This document shows, piece after piece, positions 1 through 13,500 of a stretch of DNA of 64,000 nt. A program made the translations under genes and the position numbers. The stretch lies in NCBI RefSeq assembly GCF_003073045.1, contig NC_037601.1, positions 6,417,872-6,481,871 on the forward strand, written 5' to 3'. The stretch is from Pomacea canaliculata. Lineage: Eukaryota > Mollusca > Gastropoda > Architaenioglossa > Ampullariidae. Every line of letters starts with the position of its first letter. Position 1 is the stretch's first letter. The notes beneath the pieces were generated by a model. The model made no database searches and was not told where the DNA came from. It saw nothing but the letters and a program-made list of their open reading frames with translations.

Positions 1-3000
1 CGGAGTCGAAAAAAAGGTGTGTTTTCCTGCGAAGGATACGTAACGCCCTAAAACTCATTGATTTCCGCCATCTTGGCGAGTTTTACTGCTGCTGCTACTG
101 CCTCCGGCGTCGCATTGTGGGTGCACAGAACACCAAATCCCAGAACATCAAATCACCTCACGAAATGTCTGATTGTTTAACAGTCTGTTGATGGCAAGGG
201 GGGAGAAAAAAAAAAAGGAAAATGTGGAGTAATCGTTATAAGTTCATATTCCTGAATTGTTGGATTTGTATTTGGCTTGACTCGAGTTTAAATATAGTTT
301 GTTTCGAGCAATGTGTGATTCTAGTTGCTTGTATGTTGGTGTTCATGCGTCCATATATGTACCGCCAGACGAACGCCACAAGAAACGAGTACACTATATA
401 TGAGAAACATTGCAGATTTGGACGATGTCGTATCAAACAGAACGAAAGACAGAGGGAGAGAGAGCGACTGGCACCGCCGCTACGTTTATCTCCCCCTTCA
501 CATGAAATGTCGTGCCCCCGTTGTCGAAGATGAACTGTCAAGCTTCCAGGTTAAAGAACGTATACCAATATTTTTTTTTTGCTGCACTGTCATCATGCAC
601 GAATATGCTTCACTCTAATGAAGCGATAGGTCAAAAGATGACAGCACCACAGGTGGGAAAGGTAGCGGAACAAATCAAGCAATGAAGCAAGCCAGGCGAA
701 GCCAAGTACCTGCAGGGCCATTAAATAAGTTCGCGCAATACCGTAACGACCTCTTCTATCAACCGATTGAACAATCTGAGCTGAAAGTCGTGAAAGTCTT
801 AGTTTACTCTTTACCAGTGACATCAGGGGAAAGAAACTTGTGATGATTGCTTGACATAGACCTAAACCCCACGCGTATCCAGTTTGCAGTCGTCGGTGTC
901 AGCTCCGCGCCAGTGAACAGCTGAGTACTCGATCTTACCTTGCCGACAGACTAGAGAGGTCGGGTGTTCTGTCGCAAGCTGAAATGCTTGTGAAACATGG
1001 CGCAGCTAGTCGTCAATAGTAGGTGCAGCTGTGAGCATACAGCTTTACGACTAGAAACTAATTCTAAACCGGGCAAATGTCGAATGTTAGGTCAAGTCTG
1101 GCAAAGCTGAGTGTGACGGTTACAGGAAACCAGTGGGTTCGGGACTTGAAACTTTAGTCAACGTGCTGTTCATCTGTTAGATAATACAGTTGGCAAAGCA
1201 TAACTGGAACTGTGAGACTTTAGAGGTTTGATGAACTTAGCTGGGTTGCGCTGGTGTCTGAGCTGAGAGGCGAGCTGGTTGGATACCCGAGAATCGGTAC
1301 CCGACTTCATAGATGATTGTGGGAAGGAGAGGAGATGGGCACCACCCTCACCTAAAGATGGCCCCGAGGAAGGTATCTAAACATCGCTACCCAACGACCA
1401 GAAAAAAGAAAAGACACTAGCGCACGGTGTTTGCACGCTGGTCTTGTATAATATTCAAGTGAGAGAAATATCTTGTAGCGGGGCATAGATGTCGTGTCTC
1501 TTCCAAGCAGAGACTTTGATAAAAAAAAAAAAATAAATAAAAATAAAATAAAATAAAGAAAACCATCTCGCATGGGACTGCTTCTCATGTTCATGTTCTA
1601 TTAATCCCAATATGCATTCTGAGTGTAGACAAGGCATTTATCTGCCAAAGCATCTGGTTGGACATGACAGATCTTCAAGTAAAATCCACCGAGCTGTATA
1701 GGGAGCATGTAACACGATTCTTAACACGAACAGAAAAGCAGACGATAGAAAATACACAATAAAAACTAGAGGAAGGGGTCACAATCGTGATGATTACATC
1801 TAAAAGGGAAAACTCTGTTGGGTAAGGTGAGGGCACTTAATCTAAGAAGGGCCGAGGCAGGGTGTGTCGGGTTAAGGTTGGGATGAATTCGCTGATTTTT
1901 CCACCGCCCAACTGCAATATTCCAACACTATTTTTGTTATTTTTACCGCTTAAAACATTTTAAAAGCGAATGCAAAAGTTCTTTGTAATATCCAAGATCT
2001 GTTTCACGGATCTGTTTCAGAGTAATTTACATGATCTCTTTCGCAAACTTAACAAATAATTTAAGAACAGACTACATGTGATCACCACACACACACACAT
2101 TCTTGCATTTAAATGTGAACAAAATGCAGATGGCTGGTGTTGGGGAGATAAACAGGTGGGGCTCCGACTACAAAACTAGGAAAGACACAGGAAGTCGTAG
2201 AGCTCGTTATGCAGTACGTGGGCGGCACAGGTCGATGTGTAGACACGAGGTAGCAACTTACATCGCCCAGATCAGCATATAAAAAAGTCCCATCTACATA
2301 AAGCACTCTCTGTTCTGAGTTCTCATGCAGGGATGGCCAGTATTCTTTAACTCAAGGGTAGAAGACCACCCATCAGGTGACCTTACCGAAGCCGGATTCG
2401 CGAACCCCCATTTCTGAATGCTTTCTTCAAAACAGGTTTACATCGTCTTGACCGCCATTAAAATTGTTTGCTTACACGCTGTAATGTTATGGCTAACCAG
2501 CATGATCTGTGAATAAACGTCTGTGACGATATTTGAATGAATATCAAGACTGATCATCCCATCGTCAGTGACGAAAGGGGATATACATTCAGCTCCACAT
2601 CCCCGTGCAAGATATTTACAAAACAGCTTGACATCTGCAGAGGCGAATGCTTGTCAACAACAGTGCTCGGCAAGGCGGTGAAGGCAGGAGTACGAGTTGC
2701 GTGTCCAAAACCAAAACAACAGCGTAAATAAGAAAGGAAGACAGAAAAAAAAATAAAAAAAAAAATAGGCGAGGTCGGCTGTCTCTATGGGCGACCGTTG
2801 CGCTGTTGCAGTTATCTGAGGTCTCTAAGCACCTATTTACGGGGTTGCGCGCGCCCTGGGACTGCTCTCTTTGATCGCACCGAGTAGTTTACCCCACCCC
2901 ACCCTACAGGATCAGCCAACACAGGTCATGATGTGACTCTAGGTCACTCGAGGTTTGGAAGATTGACAATATCTCGGGGTTTTTGCATTTTTGACACGCT

Positions 3001-6000
3001 TTTTTTTCTTTTTAACTTGTTTTAGGACCAAGTCAACGATCCGAATTTTTTTTTAAAGATAGTAACCTACTTGGCACAGTCACATTCACAGTAACCACTT
3101 TTGATGCTCTGATTATCAAAAGCATCGTCTTCGGGGTTTAGTCGCCACAAAATATTGCTCGTAAGAGCGCGTTGGCTGACAGGATGCACATAAAGTTTCA
3201 CAAAAAATAAGTTAAATTGGCTTTTATTTGTTACACCCTAACAAGGACTGCCTGTTGGAGAAACAGGAGGCCGGAAGCACAAGCCACGTCGTTTGATCAC
3301 GTGATCTGGGACTTCCGGAACCTCAGCAGCTTCCACGACACAGAGAACGTTGTCAAAAGATGGCTGACCCGCGTGAATCCCATCGCCCAGCAACAAGCGG
3401 GAGGAGAGCGTTGAGGGTTTAAAGGACTAGCGGGTGCAATTTTTTTTTTCTAATTATACAAAATTTCTAAGTGCAAGATATTTTCCCCAAATCAAGGTGG
3501 GTACCACCCTCCCTCCTATCTTGCGATCAGCGTCTACAAAAATCATCATTCACAACGCCCCCTTTGTATGCAGATACGCTTGACATGCCCCAGCTCACCC
3601 ATTGGCTAAATGAAATGTGCACCCTACCGGTTTCAAGAGCCGTGTCATCATTTCTAACCTTGCAGCAAACGCAGCTCATGTTTCTCTTCGGTCGACATAC
3701 TGGACTGGCAGATTCTTATAGTTGATTGGCAGCCTTCCACAAGTGCATTTTTACAACTTGTGGAGCAAGTCCCGGGAGCAAGTACCAATAAAAGGTTAAA
3801 CGATTTATCATTTAAGCATTCATATTACGTACAAAAGAGAAATTTCATTTCTTTTCATAAGGTGTTCGTGTGCTTTTAAATCCTTTAATCGCAAATGGAT
3901 TTGACACATCATGTCTATCACAAAGACAATGAGTCCGCAACAAATATTTCCGTCATAAAGCTTGCATTAGAATACGCGCTTGTACGCGTACACGCACACA
4001 CACACAAACACGCACGCACAGACACGATATATGCATATACAAAAGGGTGCAAGATCACGCACGCACACACACTTGACCTATGTCTGTTGAATCACTGACG
4101 CACAAGGATTGCTGTAAAGTATCAGTAATAGCGAAAGACACGAAAAAAGCAGCTTTTTCAACAGAATTAGATTTCTGATCCCCCCTTGATCACCCTCTTT
4201 TTTTTTTCTTTTTTGAAGAATATTCCGTAATATTTATGAATCACTCACTGACAAACACTTTGGGTAAAAAAATGTACACAGTCCCTAGGTAGAGTACTCG
4301 TGTTGATATTTTCAGGCCCTTGAACTACAAATGTTTTCGATATACATAAAATAATATCTGTAGTATATTCGCCAAGATCGCGAAAATCAGAATCCAGCGC
4401 GAAACTAAACCTAAGTCATTTGAAAATAATGTTTAAACACTATATCCATAAACTATATCCTGATGCGTTTTTAAAAGATAATCATTCGTTTTAAGATGAC
4501 ATTTCTTGATAGCTTTCAAACTTCAGGTTACTCTTAATTCTTCCATTCCTTAAGTAAGAATCTATCACTGCCAAGAAATAAAAACCAAACGAGTAAAGCT
4601 TTCAGCAGCCACATTGTGCACTTGGGCTAGCGAGACACGATAGGGTAGGATAGAGCTGAGCTACGAAAAGCTTTTTTTCGCCATAGCTGGATCGGATTCC
4701 GATCGTGGTACAGTCTGCACGTAGGGCAGGTCGGAGCTACTGAAACAGAGAAGGAGGCAGCATTATCTGATATCAGGGAAGGTATGCATGACACCACCAT
4801 AATGATGGTGGTGATAGTGTAATCCCCTTTTCATGGCTGGTTAATGAGCCTTCGATGCGTTAATTTCACTATCTACGACTATAAAATATTTAGTACAATG
4901 GTAATTGAAAAGGTTAGGGTGCAACCCATACGCACACAACAAAGAGAGATATATACATAAACAGAGGAGGAAGGGAAAAAAGGATGAGGGGAAAGAAGAA
5001 ACAAAGAATAAAATTAAAAAACTCTAAAAACACAAAAAGAAAGTAAGAAACAACAAAAAATATAAACAAAGTAAAGAATACATGAACAAACGAAGAAAAG
5101 AAGGAAACGAAAAGAATTAAAAAAACAACAACAACAAAAAAAAACCCGAAAGAACATAGAAATTATCAAAAAGAAGGCAGTTTAGCTGCACTCAGAGTAC
5201 AATGCTTCGCCAAATCCGATATGGAATGTAGCCCAAAAGGTCTGCAGGCACCCACTGCACAAAACCTTCGTTGACCTGTCTTTGATCAGTATATTGCCCC
5301 ATTACCAGACCGTGAAGACCTCTCTGTCAGTATCTACCACGCGTGAAATATACACGTCTGCCACCCTCCTTCAATTCCCCTACCCCTAAACACTATTATC
5401 TGCATAAGAACTAGCACAGAAAGGACAATATTCAAGGTTATCCCTTGAAATGAAGTCGCTTAAAGAATGTTTGCAGTACATTTGCACTCACCTGCCACTT
5501 AAAGCCGGATATTTCGTTATGACCTACCCTTACCCCTCACAAACCATTCCATCACTCTAATGACTATGCTGCATTAAGTGTGTACCCCCACCCCACTTCC
5601 AATCCCTTGCATTTCAAACTGCTGCCACTGTCCTGCCGCTTAAATCAGTCTTGATGCCAACTATTTTGTCAGCGCCCCAAATTTTGACATTTGCCAACCG
5701 TTCAGATATTCATTTGCGCACTTGTCGTCTAGTCTGCCTTTTCACTGAGCGATGTAAGCCATCCAGAAACTCACTCGCTATCTCGCAGGTGTGGACCTGC
5801 GTCCAAGTTGTCGTGACTGGACGAGGTGGTCCGGTCAGTCTGTCGCCGACGACTGAGGGGGACTTGAGGTGGGGGCATCAACTCTTTGTCCTTAGCCTGT
5901 TGGAACAGACACAGCAATACATACTACTCGTCGAATGCTGACTCAGAAAATTAACAACAACAGGCTTTTTTTAGAAACCAGATCTCAGCACAGGGTACTT

Positions 6001-7560
6001 TACAAACAATCGACCCCTAGCCTGCTGGACTGTTTGCAAGATGTACAGGTATTTTCTCCACCCAACAAACTGCTCTCCTAGTGGTTGTGATACTGTCTTT
6101 TGCACCACCACATAACGGCACAAGCCGCCGCTTTGGTCATTTTGTTCTATATTCGTTTGTCAGGATTCGGCACGTTCAGGAGCAGATTAACAGGCAACAA
6201 TTTTAAACAGCTGTATACTAATTAGTATAATTAAACAGTTGTATGCTAACATTCTATATCAAACGTTTATATATTTTACATCCTCTTTATTGTCTATCGT
6301 TAGATCAACAGACAGCTATTGCTCATTGCAGTTTGAATTTGTGTGTGCGTGAGAGAGAGAGAAAGAAAGAGAGAAATATGATCGCTGGGGAGGATGAGTG
6401 GTTACTGGTATAATTTTTATCAATCTCTTTCTTTCTGTCCTTGTAAGTCGTTCCTGCTGATGGCAGTGTAGGAGATAACAGCAGATGTTACAGCTTAGTG
6501 CACAGCACCGTGCATCATTTCTTGATGAGTTCGCGCTCGCTTCTATGGGTCTGAACGGAAATAAAAGACTAAAACTAGTAATTGTTACATTGTTTTATTA
6601 TTAGTAATGTATATGAAAAGAAAACACCCGACGCACAGCGGTCTCTACAATCTGGCCCTCTGTTTGGTGAATATTTCAAGAGACCACCGCACATCCTGAA
6701 GTCCTTGCCCAAGTCTTAGTCATTGCGGTAGCAGTGTTTCTTGACAAAGAAAGTTCTGGAAAAACTCCACCAAAGGCATCTTAAAAATAGTTTCCACAGA
6801 CCTATAAGAGCTTAAGAAACGCTTCTGCTGCTGTCCTCCTATAACAATCTTTCCCCTCTGCATATCTCGAGGCAGACAACAACAAAAATAAAAGCCCAAA
6901 CAAACAAAACTTAGAGTCCTCCGTGTGCACAAGTTGTTCTGCTTTGTGGCGCCGAATATGCATAGTGATGTTGTGGATAAGGGGTGGGAGTGGAGAGGAT
7001 GAGCAGGGTGTTCAGTGAAGCGAAGAAGGTCGTACATCTTGATAATCTAGTGTGGGATTGTGCTAACCCTTCATTTCAGATCCTCCCACTCTCCCACCCT
7101 TTACTTTTTACTCATCTTAGGACGAGCAGACAGCTTTCGCTCGCCCCATCCCGATGCAATTTGAATCTGCAATGTAATCGAGAATATTCGGGATGCATTA
7201 TCGTCAACCATCCTTGTTTAATCGCGTCTAACATCTTCTCACGGTCTCAACATCCGGTTCCGCTTAAGCTGGTGCTCTCGCGAGAATCTGTCTAGTCGCA
7301 TGGGAGATCCGGGCCTTTCACATGCGTGCCCAGGATACTGGAAGCGCTGAGTCATTCATTTCGTATGTTGGTTTTTCCGCGACAATGCCGGCGGGCCAGT
7401 GCGTTTTGGGTATGCACACCCGTTCTCCGGGTATGTCTTTTTGCCCAAGACTTCCGGCTGCTCGCACGCGTACACGGGAGCGCCGAAGTAAGTTTATGCG
7501 TGTAGGAGAATACAAACGACGATGAAGCGCATGATGATCACGTGACTGACTGCCCCTTCC
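1..7560. other. Gene-poor region, no gene recognised
   Basis: No open stretch here shows a recognisable protein family, and none is convincingly flanked by splice sites. What is visible is simple sequence: an A/T-rich run near 1520-1557, a short CA run near 2088-2100, CA-rich sequence at 3982-4026, a roughly 230-base A-rich purine tract at 4938-5170, and a GT-then-GA tract at 6340-6376. Near 2375-2410 the minus strand carries a GGTTCG box-B-like motif followed by snail-SINE-like sequence, but too little is left to call an element. Short hairpins occur, for example at 4793-4814. Both strands were considered. Confidence 0.5.
4938..5170. repeat. A-rich polypurine low-complexity tract
   Basis: About 230 bases are almost entirely A with some G on the plus strand, with scattered C and T and no fixed repeat unit. 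It has the look of decayed simple sequence or an old poly(A)-rich insertion. No coding potential is visible. Confidence 0.7.
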
Positions 7561-7564
7561 ATCA

Positions 7565-7788
7565 CACCCTATAGGTGGATTGCTGTCTGTCTGCCAAGAC
7601 CAACGCTTACCCTCTTGCGAAGTGATCCGCTGTTAGTCTAGGCGAGCCTTGACAATGAACGTGACTAAGCCGGAAGCTTTGTACACACCTGCCTCGTTTT
7701 AGTAGTTAATCTGAAATGTGAATAAACCGGAAGCTTTAAACACACCTGCCTCATTTTAGTAAACTGAAAAAAAAAAAAAAAAAAAACA
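7565..7788 (+). repeat. Dispersed A-tailed repeat, copy 1, with internal duplication
   Basis: This stretch matches, in reverse complement, the sequence at about 55805-55940. Shared landmarks, in order, are a TATAGGTGG start, a GCTGTCTGTCTG run, CCGCTGTTAGTCT, GGCGAGCC, then GGAAGCTTT and a CCTC.TTTTAGTA segment running into an A tract. In this copy the last part (CCGGAAGCTTT to TTTTAGTA) is present twice in tandem, about 7668-7705 and 7725-7762, before a run of about 20 A (7768-7787). The A tail and the dispersed second copy fit a short retroposed element, but no tRNA-type promoter is obvious. The family is not identified. Confidence 0.55.
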
Positions 7789-8529
7789 CACAAAAAACCA
7801 GTCTGCCAGCAGTCCAATAATACAAGTTCGTGATCACACGGTGACCGTCACAAAAAGGCGCGCGAGAACTCGTCACCGTAAAACTTGACATCGCCGCCCT
7901 ATGCTGTCCACCCAACCTCCCTTCTTCCCAAGGGGGAATAAAAACTGCCTTACGGCTTACTGAGTGTCGAACGTGTGTGTCAACTATCTGGGTGATGTAA
8001 TGTGCCCTTGGGAGACCGGTAGAGGGAACGTGAGCGATAAAATGCGAATAAGTGCTGACGAATCTTGAAAATATCTGGAACATTTTGGCTGTCCATAACT
8101 GGGACCAAAAAACACCCCCCACGGTGTAGGCGTATATCTGGAAGACACAAGCGAGTGTTCACCCAGATTTGGGGAAGATAATACTTTGTATTGAGCTTTA
8201 TCCAGTTATTAGAAAAAAAAAAATGGTTGCGCACCATCAGACATTTTAGATGCGTTGTCTGAGCTAATCGTGAAAAATAACAGGAAGGAGCCACAACTGG
8301 ATGCGTGCGCAAGGGCTTACAGAAGGGGTAAATGAAGGAAATAATGGGGAAGTTACTGCTGCACAAGACACTAAGAAATCTGCTAAACACTGATTGAATG
8401 TTGCTATAGGATACCAATCTAAACTAAATACTCTCACTTCTGTCCATAGTTTGATGACCAGATTGACGATCATCATCAGAATGATCTCCGATATTGCAAG
8501 TCTCAATTAGACGACTGTGCTGCTGCGGA

Positions 8530-8735
8530 ATGAGGTGGGAGGGATTAGGTGTTTTACGCCGAACCAACAACTAAGGCTGTATCACGATAAAACAGCCAGG
8601 CCTGCAAACAGATGCCACATACAGAGAAGGAACAGCGTGCCCGAGACGAGATCTGAACCCAGGACAGCGAAACCTGTATCAGTTGACAGGGGCTATATAA
8701 CCACTGCGCCACGGGACCGGCCAATACACTGAGAA
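8530..8735 (-). repeat. tRNA-derived SINE, minus strand
   Basis: Read on the minus strand from about 8723, the sequence begins GGCCGGTCCCGTGGCGCAGTGG, which has the look of a tRNA 5' half with box A (GTGGCGCAGTGGTTA). About 45 bases later comes a box-B-like GGTTCAGATCTCG. This is the standard internal RNA polymerase III promoter of tRNA-derived SINEs. A non-tRNA body then runs to about 8530 and includes a CGGCGTAAAACACC segment. The tRNA head does not fold into a clean cloverleaf, so it is a SINE and not a tRNA gene. Its end abuts the plus-strand LINE fragment that follows. Confidence 0.65.
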
Positions 8736-9073
8736 AGGCAGCACTGGACAAGTTGTAGACTAGAGCACACAAGTGATGAACAAGTCTTTGCCCAGCTATC
8801 TTGGTCTTTCTCCTACCCAGCCCCATCAACTTGGAATGGATTACCCATAAGCCTTCGTCACTGGTTCTATTACCTCCTTTAAGTCTTTTCAGAACGACGA
8901 CTTCACTGTGATCCTGTCCTGACCATGAGTGTGCATAATGTATCTGTAATTTACTTTGTGTACGAGTGGGTGTGTGTTGTTGATGATTCAACCTAAATGT
9001 TATTTATGTGAAGCGCTTTCAGCAAATCTTTGGAAAAGCTCTATATAAATCCTATTAATCATTATTATTATTC
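8736..9073 (+). mobile_element. LINE 3' end fragment, plus strand
   Basis: Around 8828-8905 the plus strand reads STWNGLPISLRH followed, with some decay, by a VFSERRL-like segment. That corresponds to the WNxLPxxLR...FKxxLKTxLF signature found at the C terminus of many non-LTR retrotransposon ORF2 proteins. A 3' UTR follows, ending in a GCGCTTT...GCTCTATATAAAT tail and an ATT microsatellite at about 9058-9072. The same tail layout recurs near 29853 (minus) and 32950-33021 (plus). No reverse transcriptase is left, so this is a short truncated copy. The clade (CR1/L2/I group) is not resolved. Confidence 0.6.
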
Positions 9074-9166
9074 TGAGCCACTGTATGTCACTGAGCGACA
9101 ACCTGGCGGCAGCTCTAGGTTTGGAGTGACAAGTAGGGTAAGTACATAAAAGTCATCTGTATTTAC

Positions 9167-9366
9167 CGTTCCTCTCCTCCTCCTCATTGATGGCGAGGCC
9201 AACGACTGGGCACCGGGCTCCCTCTCCTCCACGACGACGTCCCAGTTGCCGCGCATGGAGGTGTGGCGCATGAGGGGTGACGTGGCCTGCAGCAGCGAGG
9301 AGATGCGGTTGCTCTTACGAGCGTTGGTCGAGCGCACGAACGAATCATCCACGGACCGCGCCGAGC
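9167..9366 (-). CDS. Lone GC-rich coding exon of an unidentified gene
   Basis: On the minus strand an acceptor (TTGATCACAG) is followed by a 200-nt open exon and then a donor (GTAAAT). The exon starts in phase 1 and ends in phase 0. It encodes about 67 residues rich in Ser and Arg, including SARSVDDSFVRSTNARKSNR, ATSPLMRHTSMRGNWDVVVE and SLASPSMRRRRGT. GC content and codon use are sharply unlike the surrounding AT-rich DNA, as expected of a real exon. The serine/arginine-rich residues suggest a regulated, phosphorylatable linker. I do not recognise the protein and found no partner exons in the window. They may lie across long introns or beyond the left edge. It is not part of the SOWAH gene, whose stop lies upstream of it at 17156. 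Confidence 0.55.
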
Positions 9367-9394
9367 CTGTGATCAAAACATGTGTGTTGTACAA

Positions 9395-10290
9395 ACATGA
9401 TATGTACTGCTCTAGTCTTACCTGACATACTCGTTACAACCACCTTCAGGTCAGATACATCTGCGCTGGACAAATTTTGGACACTGTAGCCCTGTGATCA
9501 TTCAGGGCATCTGTGCTGTACAAATATTTTGTAGATGATTTCCTATTATCTAATATACAAGTGATAATAAGAGCCGAAGGAATAATAGCGGTAGGTTTGT
9601 TTTTTTTTATTTTTAAAACTGAAGCGTGAATGTGCGCACACGCAGGATTTTATGGACACAAGCATTCAGGATAAAGTTGATGAGGGCGGGAGCGGTGTAC
9701 GGTTCAAAACAAGCAGGTTATTGCCTGAGGATAAGGCTCTTTTTATGATAAATTTTTGCAGGTTTTATCAATACCTACGTCTGACATTGATGCACGGCGA
9801 CTTCCTTTTTCACGGGGACGATAACATTACTCAATGTACTAGGGTGGGAGTGGTTTAGACGAGTAGTTTCAGGCCCACCCATCTTAATCGACTGCGTGTG
9901 CTAGAAGTTTCTATTGTGGTTCTTGTGATGTTAGATGACAGAGCTCGTCTCTGCCTTTGTATGTGCGGGCAAGTGTGAACGCGCCCATATGTACGCGACG
10001 CCTAAAACGAGCATGTAAAAAAATACATAAAATATAAAGTAGCTTTTCCTTGCGCCTCTACTTTCTGGAAACTGTCAATAACATGTCAGAAAATAAACTT
10101 AAGCCAACCATTTCTGATTAAACTGCCGCGGAGACACCTCGACAACAGTGGCTCATCGAGAATACGCAAACTCCATCACAAATACTAGGTTTGATCGTTT
10201 TGCAAAATCGGTGGCATAGAAAGATGGTTAGTTTTGGGAGGGGCTAATCTATGGTGACAGTTAACGACGTTCACATTCTTTCCTCCTCTG
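9395..10290. other. Intergenic or intronic stretch without recognised features
   Basis: No coding exon, RNA gene or clear transposon was recognised. A short T run lies near 9600. If the exon at 9167-9366 belongs to a gene extending to higher coordinates, part of this could be its intron. Confidence 0.4.
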
Positions 10291-10294
10291 TATC

Positions 10295-10353
10295 CTAAAT
10301 TTTTTTTTGAAGAGGCAGCTGCCCCCCTTGCCCCCTAGTTCCTACGCCACTGA
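10295..10353 (-). mobile_element. Possible hAT-type transposon end
   Basis: Read on the minus strand from 10353 the sequence begins CAGTGGCGTAGGAACTAGG and continues into a G-rich stretch ending near a GGCAGCTGCC palindrome. CAGTGGCGTA-type ends with a following G-rich block are common in invertebrate hAT elements. A matching opposite end was not found, so this is either a solo end or a chance resemblance. Confidence 0.35.
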
Positions 10354-10559
10354 AAGTGACAAAATGGCTGCCCAAAAGTTGCTGCGGGAGAACAGCCCAT
10401 TTCGGCCTGTTTCCGTGCAACTTGTTTCTGTTTGAAAACAATTGCTGCTTTCGCAGTTCTGCTGACCTAAGTCTGCTCCCAGCCTCCTCGACACCAGCAG
10501 TTCTGAAAACAAAAACAAACCCTGTAATAATGATTCTTCTCTTCAAAGGGTAAGAAACT

Positions 10560-13500
10560 GCAAAGCACAAGTAAAACATATTTATAGAAACTTCTTACCT
10601 TTAATATGCATAATTTTTCCAACAATTTATTGATAATTTAAATGCAAAGCCATAAGTTCAAAAGTGACCATTGGAATGATGCTATAAATCAAACATAAAA
10701 GAAATGCTGTACTTCACTAAATTGTTTCGTGAAAAATGCATCGCTCCATATGAAAAAGTACCATACAAAGTTAACCAGCCTGCAGAGCTAGAATGCTTTC
10801 ATGTCCACTTCTTTTAAAAGTTTTGGGATATTTGTACTTTACATCCCAACATTCCTTGTGTCCCACATAAGCACTTCTGATATTACTTCCCAAACCAGGA
10901 TAAAATGCGATTACCAATATTATATATAGACTAACCAGAAATAAATGTCTTTAACATAACTTTGCATGCTATCATCTTCACATGCCATCCAGTTCGTGGT
11001 ACATGCCATCAGACATTCAGACAAACCAAACCCAAACATTGATTCCAGAGGCAACTAGGAAGACTAACATTAAAATATGTTTGGTGCTCTTTACACTAAC
11101 TATAAATAGTTCCGATGCTAATAGAGTGCAAATAATAAACTAGACTGTGGGATTCATGTCAGTGTAGCAGTCAAGAATGCAGTTCAAACAATATCAAAAA
11201 TATACAACATAGTAGGCACACACCAGCAGTCAAGAAGAGACACATGCATAAACAAACTGATAAATGAAATGCTAACAAATAAGAGGGGAGTAAGTACCAG
11301 TTCACCATTGCCAATCCAATACTGAATGAATATCTTTTTTCTTGCCATATCTATATTTATAAATCAACCAGAATGCAAAGCGATGCAAGCACTACATAAA
11401 CAAAAGAAAGAAACAAAAAGTGTTATACTTTTCACAAATGCTTTTTAACCAGAAACCTGCACATGCATTTCTGCAGTCAGAACTTTACTAGAAGCTTTGG
11501 CACCATTAAACAACAGCCAAAAAGTTTACAGTGCCACAATCAGAATTCAAAAGTAGAATCTTAGATCCTAAGAAAGTAATACATTATTGTTAAAAAGATA
11601 TCCTTTAAAATGCACATATGCTGCCATCTGTGAAATTATGTTAAATAATCTCTTTAATATTTTACATTCTTGCTTTATAATCTTGATGCAGAATTTTTGA
11701 ATATTTCTAAAAATACTTTTAATATATGCTACAAATAAAAATATCTTTCAACTGCAACCCACACTTTCTTCAAATTTTAAGCAACTATCTAGCAGGCTCA
11801 GAGGTCTAACTGCTTACTACACTTGTCAGTAATTAAAAAAAGGGCATTCCTTTTTAAGAATACATCTGCATTCATGCAGAGAAAGAGTCTGCTTTACTGC
11901 TTCTGCAACAATATTCATACCGTGATAATGAAAATGAAGGAGTGCTTACAAACATAAAGGTTCAGGTTATGCCAAAAACGCCTGTGCAGCTGGGTGTACT
12001 ACATCCCAGACAACAAGACAACAAGACTAGCAGGCAAGATACACGACACACACCAAATACATTCCTTTGAGTGTCTTTAAACCCACCCACTCTCAAAGGT
12101 CCACGCTCCAGGCAAGATAGCAGCATAGGCACAATACAAAGAACATGAGTATGCATAATTAACACAATATGAATATGTACACAAGTCTATCAGTAATATG
12201 TACAAATAAAGCGCATAAATAATTTTCAAGAAATGCCAGAATAAAATGGGAACAATTGAATGTGCCAGATCCAAAATTACTTCAAAGATGCAAGGAAAAG
12301 ACTGTACATTTATACAATATGGTTCAGTTCTAAATACCAGAAGGTATTATAGTCCTATTTCTATGTCATGTACCAAGCTGAAGCATATACAGCATTTAAA
12401 AGCAAGTTTAAAAACAAAACTGACAACATAAATAGAGAAATATTTTACATCATAGAACGAGATTGTAAGAACAACTGGCAACTGGTGAAAAATAAGATGA
12501 TGCCTGCACAGGACTCAAATTAACAGTATAACATTACAACCATGCAGCACTCACCTCTGCAACAAAATTGTATGCTCCAAGAAATCAGGATCACTCAGTG
12601 TCCTTGAGAATATTAATGAGGCAGAAATGACAAGGAAGATGCCATAACACTTTCATCATCTGTGCTATCCATGGTGGTTGTTTTGAAAGTTATGTTGGTA
12701 GAAAATGCTCAAACATTTCTATGTCATAACTTAGAATTATTAAAAGAATTTGGTATGATACTTTAGAATTTCCGTTTTGTGCATGTTTGTGTGTGTGTGT
12801 GCTTGAGCATGAAATATTGTATGCATACTAGTATTTTTATCAAGTATACAAACACTTCTTTTGAAGTTGCAGGTACATTCCATTGGTTTCAAAGTTTACA
12901 GATCAAGGATAAGACTAAAATTTTCTAAAATGAAAAAATAGTAATTTAGATCTTTTGCAGAAAGTTGTTTTCTAACTTTGTAAGAAATATTCATGTAATA
13001 AGTCTCATACACCATAATATTATTTTGGCATAAATTCAAAGACAAAAGCAATTAAATCTTTAAAAGTGTAAAAACTTTATTGTAAAAAATGTATTGGTAT
13101 CTTATTCCACTAAAACAAAGTCTCTCAAATGATGTAAGATATCTTCACTTTTATGTTTAAAAAAAAACAGAAGAGAAAAAAAAATCCATGCGGCAACATT
13201 TTACAAAGTTACAAGCCACCATTATTATCATGCTCAAATAAACGCAAGAAAGTGTTTTACCTTCCCTTTTAGACCAGGATATAGCGTTCTATCCTCCTCT
13301 TTTACACCACTGAAACTTTGATGTGTTAGGATTATTTAATGTGACGTTCGTTAACCACTTTCAGCCACTGTTTAACGTCATCTACTTTATACAACTGCAA
13401 ACAGTGCAATTTCCTTCCCTATTTGTTAAATTTGATTTGTAGAATGTTAAAACTCTTCTTATACAGTGGTAATGAACATTGGGGATCCAAATATGACAAA

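Noticed and set aside
7318-7525. Open frames on both strands in a GC-richer patch
   Set aside because: Both strands are open over the same bases, neither shows a known motif and no splice sites bracket them convincingly.
8584-8735. A tRNA gene on the minus strand
   Set aside because: Box A and box B motifs are present, but the acceptor stem does not pair and non-tRNA SINE sequence follows, so it is a SINE head.
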